Of a stretch of DNA of 16,728 bases, positions 15,003-16,728 are shown one piece after another; positions within the stretch are counted from its first letter, which is position 1; every line of letters begins with the position of its first letter. A program made the position numbers and the translations under genes. Below the pieces are notes generated by a model. It saw only the letters and a program-made list of their open reading frames with translations. It ran no database searches and was not told where the DNA came from. This DNA is from CAZDAM01 sp964503595 (GTDB lineage: Bacteria; Muiribacteriota; UBA6191). The DNA lies in assembly GCA_964503595.1 (NCBI GenBank), contig CAZDAM010000077.1, positions 1 through 16,728 of the forward strand, given 5' to 3'.

Positions 15003-15680
15003 ATGAAAACCGTTGCCAGAGCAGAACATGTCACAAAAGTCTATGGAGAGGGAGCAGGCCGGGTCGAAGCCCTTAAAGGTGTTGACCTGAACCTCCCGGA
15101 AAACTCCTTTACCGTTCTCGCCGGCCCCTCCGGAAGCGGTAAGACCACCCTGATGAATCTCTTTGGAGCCCTGGATCGCCCAACATCAGGAACGATCTTC
15201 TTAGGGGATCACAATCTGGGCAACCTGTCTGAACCGGAACTGGCCCGGCTGAGACTGCACACCCTCGGCTTTGTCTTTCAGGCCTGCAACCTCCTCCCGG
15301 TTTTAAGCATTCAGGAAAATGCCGAATTTCTGCTGCAGGTACAGGGAGTCCCTTCCTCGCAGTGGCCTGCACGAATTTCTCCTCTCTTGAAGCAGCTGGG
15401 ACTTGAGAGCATGGCCCACCGGCGCCCGGGACAACTCAGCGGCGGGCAGCAGCAAAGGGCGGCCATCCTAAGAGCTCTGTGCGGTCACCCGCGTCTGGTA
15501 CTCGCCGATGAACCAACTGCCAGTCTGGATTCTAAGACTTCCGCCGAGCTTCTGGATCTCATGCTTGAACTCAACCAGAAGCTTAGCATCAGTTTTCTGG
15601 TTTCCAGCCATGACCCACTGGTTCTGGAAAGAGCCCGTACCCTGGTGAAAATCCGTGATGGCCTTCTGGAGAGTCCGTGA
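15003..15680 (+). CDS. ABC transporter ATP-binding protein, LolD/MacB-like
   Basis: A 225-aa ATPase with all core motifs: Walker A GPSGSGKTT (41-49), Q-loop Gln93 (GFVFQ), signature LSGGQQQR (145-152), Walker B LVLADEP (165-171), D-loop SLD and H-loop His203 (SSHDP). The GALDRPTSG stretch and short length place it in the LolD/FtsE/MacB subfamily, which drives mechanotransmission by FtsX-type permeases rather than classic channel transport. The start is taken at the ATG at 15003, preceded by AGGA at a good distance. The frame is open further upstream, but that would run through the permease gene's end in another frame. The next gene starts at a GTG overlapping its TGA, so the operon continues into an outer-membrane protein. 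Confidence 0.95.
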   Translation: MKTVARAEHVTKVYGEGAGRVEALKGVDLNLPENSFTVLAGPSGSGKTTLMNLFGALDRPTSGTIFLGDHNLGNLSEPELARLRLHTLGFVFQACNLLPVLSIQENAEFLLQVQGVPSSQWPARISPLLKQLGLESMAHRRPGQLSGGQQQRAAILRALCGHPRLVLADEPTASLDSKTSAELLDLMLELNQKLSISFLVSSHDPLVLERARTLVKIRDGLLESP

Positions 15681-16728
15681 ACAGAATCGGGGCTCTGTTC
15701 CTCCTTGTTTTTCTGAACACCGCCTTTTGCTCTGACTGGCGTCATTCCCTCAGAAATGTCACCCAGCGGGGCGAACATCGTGATTTGCGATCGGACACCC
15801 GGCTTCGGCATGAATGGATTGCCAGTGAAACTCTGGATGGACTGGATCTGGCCCTGGAATGGAGCCTGAAAACCAGCTCACTCGCCTCCCCTGCCGCCGG
15901 ATTCCGCCTCCCGGCCTCAGGAGCCTCCAGCGCTTTTGAGCTGCACCATCTGAGCCTGAACCCGATTGATGAAGCCGGGACAAACCTGGATTTGAGACTG
16001 GAAAGATTCAGTTACAGCTTTTCCCGTAAGAACTATGATTTCACAATCGGACGACAGCCCCTTACCCTGGGAAGAGGTCGCTGGTTCAGCATTCTGGATA
16101 TCATCAACCCATTTGCCCCCGGAGCTTTGGACACCACCTACAAGCCGGGAATTGATGCTCTCACCATCAGCCGCTCCCTATCTCCGACCGAAGACCTTCA
16201 GCTGATTGCCGCCGCATCACCCCAGAATGATGACGGAGCCTGGCTTGTGCGCTACCGTCAGCTGATCAGAAGCCTCGATCTGGAATGGGTGGCCGGTACC
16301 TTCCGGAGCCGCCGTCTGATCGGAGTCGGCTATGAGGGAGAGATTGGCCGACAACCGATCTTCGGTGAACTCGCCCTGTTTGAAGTCCTGCCCCAGAAGG
16401 ATCTGCTGAATACCGGGGATTCAACCGCTTTTTCCGGCTCCTTGGGCCTTGAGTGGCTTTTGGGGCCCATGGAATTTCTCAGTATCAGCTACTTCTATCA
16501 GGACTTCGGAGCCAGATCACCTCAGGATCTTCCCAAAGCCTGGCTCAGTGCCCCCATTGCCCAGAACTGGGGTTTTCTTGGCATGCGCTCCTACCTTCAT
16601 CTGGGTCACAGCAAGACTCTGGATCTCAAACGTTCCGTAAGCCTGAATGCCATGTTCAACCTTGAAGATGAATCTGCTATCCTTCAGCCTCGCCTGACCT
16701 GGATTTTGAACCAGAAAACCGATCTGAC
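15677..16728 (+). CDS. Outer-membrane beta-barrel (porin-like) protein, partial
   Basis: An open frame of 350 visible codons runs off the window. It starts at a GTG that overlaps the ATPase stop (GTGA), with GGAG 5-6 nt upstream. The first residues form a signal peptide (NRIGALFLLVFLNTAFC, then SDW); the FC pair does not fit a lipobox. The body alternates polar and hydrophobic residues as barrel strands do. It contains the segment GRQPLTLGRGRWFSILDIIN followed by PFAPGALDTTYKPGIDAL. That 'GRQ..LG.G..F...D..NP' pattern is seen in porin-like outer-membrane proteins of the DUF1302/alginate-export type. No exact family is certain. Its position at the end of a LolA-like/LolCDE-like operon suggests it is the outer-membrane end or the client of that export route. 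Confidence 0.8.
   Translation, partial: MNRIGALFLLVFLNTAFCSDWRHSLRNVTQRGEHRDLRSDTRLRHEWIASETLDGLDLALEWSLKTSSLASPAAGFRLPASGASSAFELHHLSLNPIDEAGTNLDLRLERFSYSFSRKNYDFTIGRQPLTLGRGRWFSILDIINPFAPGALDTTYKPGIDALTISRSLSPTEDLQLIAAASPQNDDGAWLVRYRQLIRSLDLEWVAGTFRSRRLIGVGYEGEIGRQPIFGELALFEVLPQKDLLNTGDSTAFSGSLGLEWLLGPMEFLSISYFYQDFGARSPQDLPKAWLSAPIAQNWGFLGMRSYLHLGHSKTLDLKRSVSLNAMFNLEDESAILQPRLTWILNQKTDL

Overview
The window is a 16.7 kb stretch of a Gram-negative (diderm) bacterial genome of moderate GC. The diderm call rests on a TonB-dependent receptor, a second outer-membrane barrel protein, a LolA-like periplasmic protein with LolCDE-type ABC components, and many Sec signal peptides. I cannot assign the lineage. 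YfiR next to a TonB receptor and a soluble transhydrogenase are common in Proteobacteria but not exclusive to them. Exactly 100 Ns at 9026-9125 mark a scaffold join of unknown true length. There are no rRNA, tRNA, CRISPR or transposon signatures.

Left part, minus strand (1-3933): a two-gene unit reading leftwards. A signal-peptide, coiled-coil protein that looks remotely Skp/OmpH-like comes first. It overlaps by ATGA a very large secreted protein (at least 984 aa, running off the window) that I do not recognise. Left-centre, plus strand (4132-6670): a YfiR/DUF4154-like periplasmic protein overlaps a complete TonB-dependent receptor, an arrangement suggesting a signalling adaptor paired with an outer-membrane receptor. 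The two units diverge from a 198-bp region with a recognisable promoter on each strand.

Centre (6814-10854): soluble pyridine nucleotide transhydrogenase (sthA, minus) converges on the TonB receptor and diverges from a membrane-bound GAF-domain protein cut by the gap. Just right of the gap, on the opposite strand, is the start of a SpoIIE/PP2C-like phosphatase domain. It joins the GAF protein in frame if the right-hand piece is flipped, so the join holds either an assembly inversion/chimera or a real inversion through one GAF-SpoIIE gene. Right of this are an unrecognised helical protein, whose ribosome binding site lies inside a 10-bp inverted repeat, and an unrecognised polytopic membrane protein.

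Right part: a DoxX-family membrane protein (minus) is followed by a strong bipartite hairpin and a tiny signal-peptide ORF. Divergent from it is a tight plus-strand operon (11774 to the end): LolA-like periplasmic protein, two FtsX/LolC-E-like permeases, a LolD-like ATPase and an outer-membrane barrel protein. Together these span inner membrane, periplasm and outer membrane, and the likely job is moving a lipid or lipoprotein across the envelope. The substrate cannot be read from sequence.
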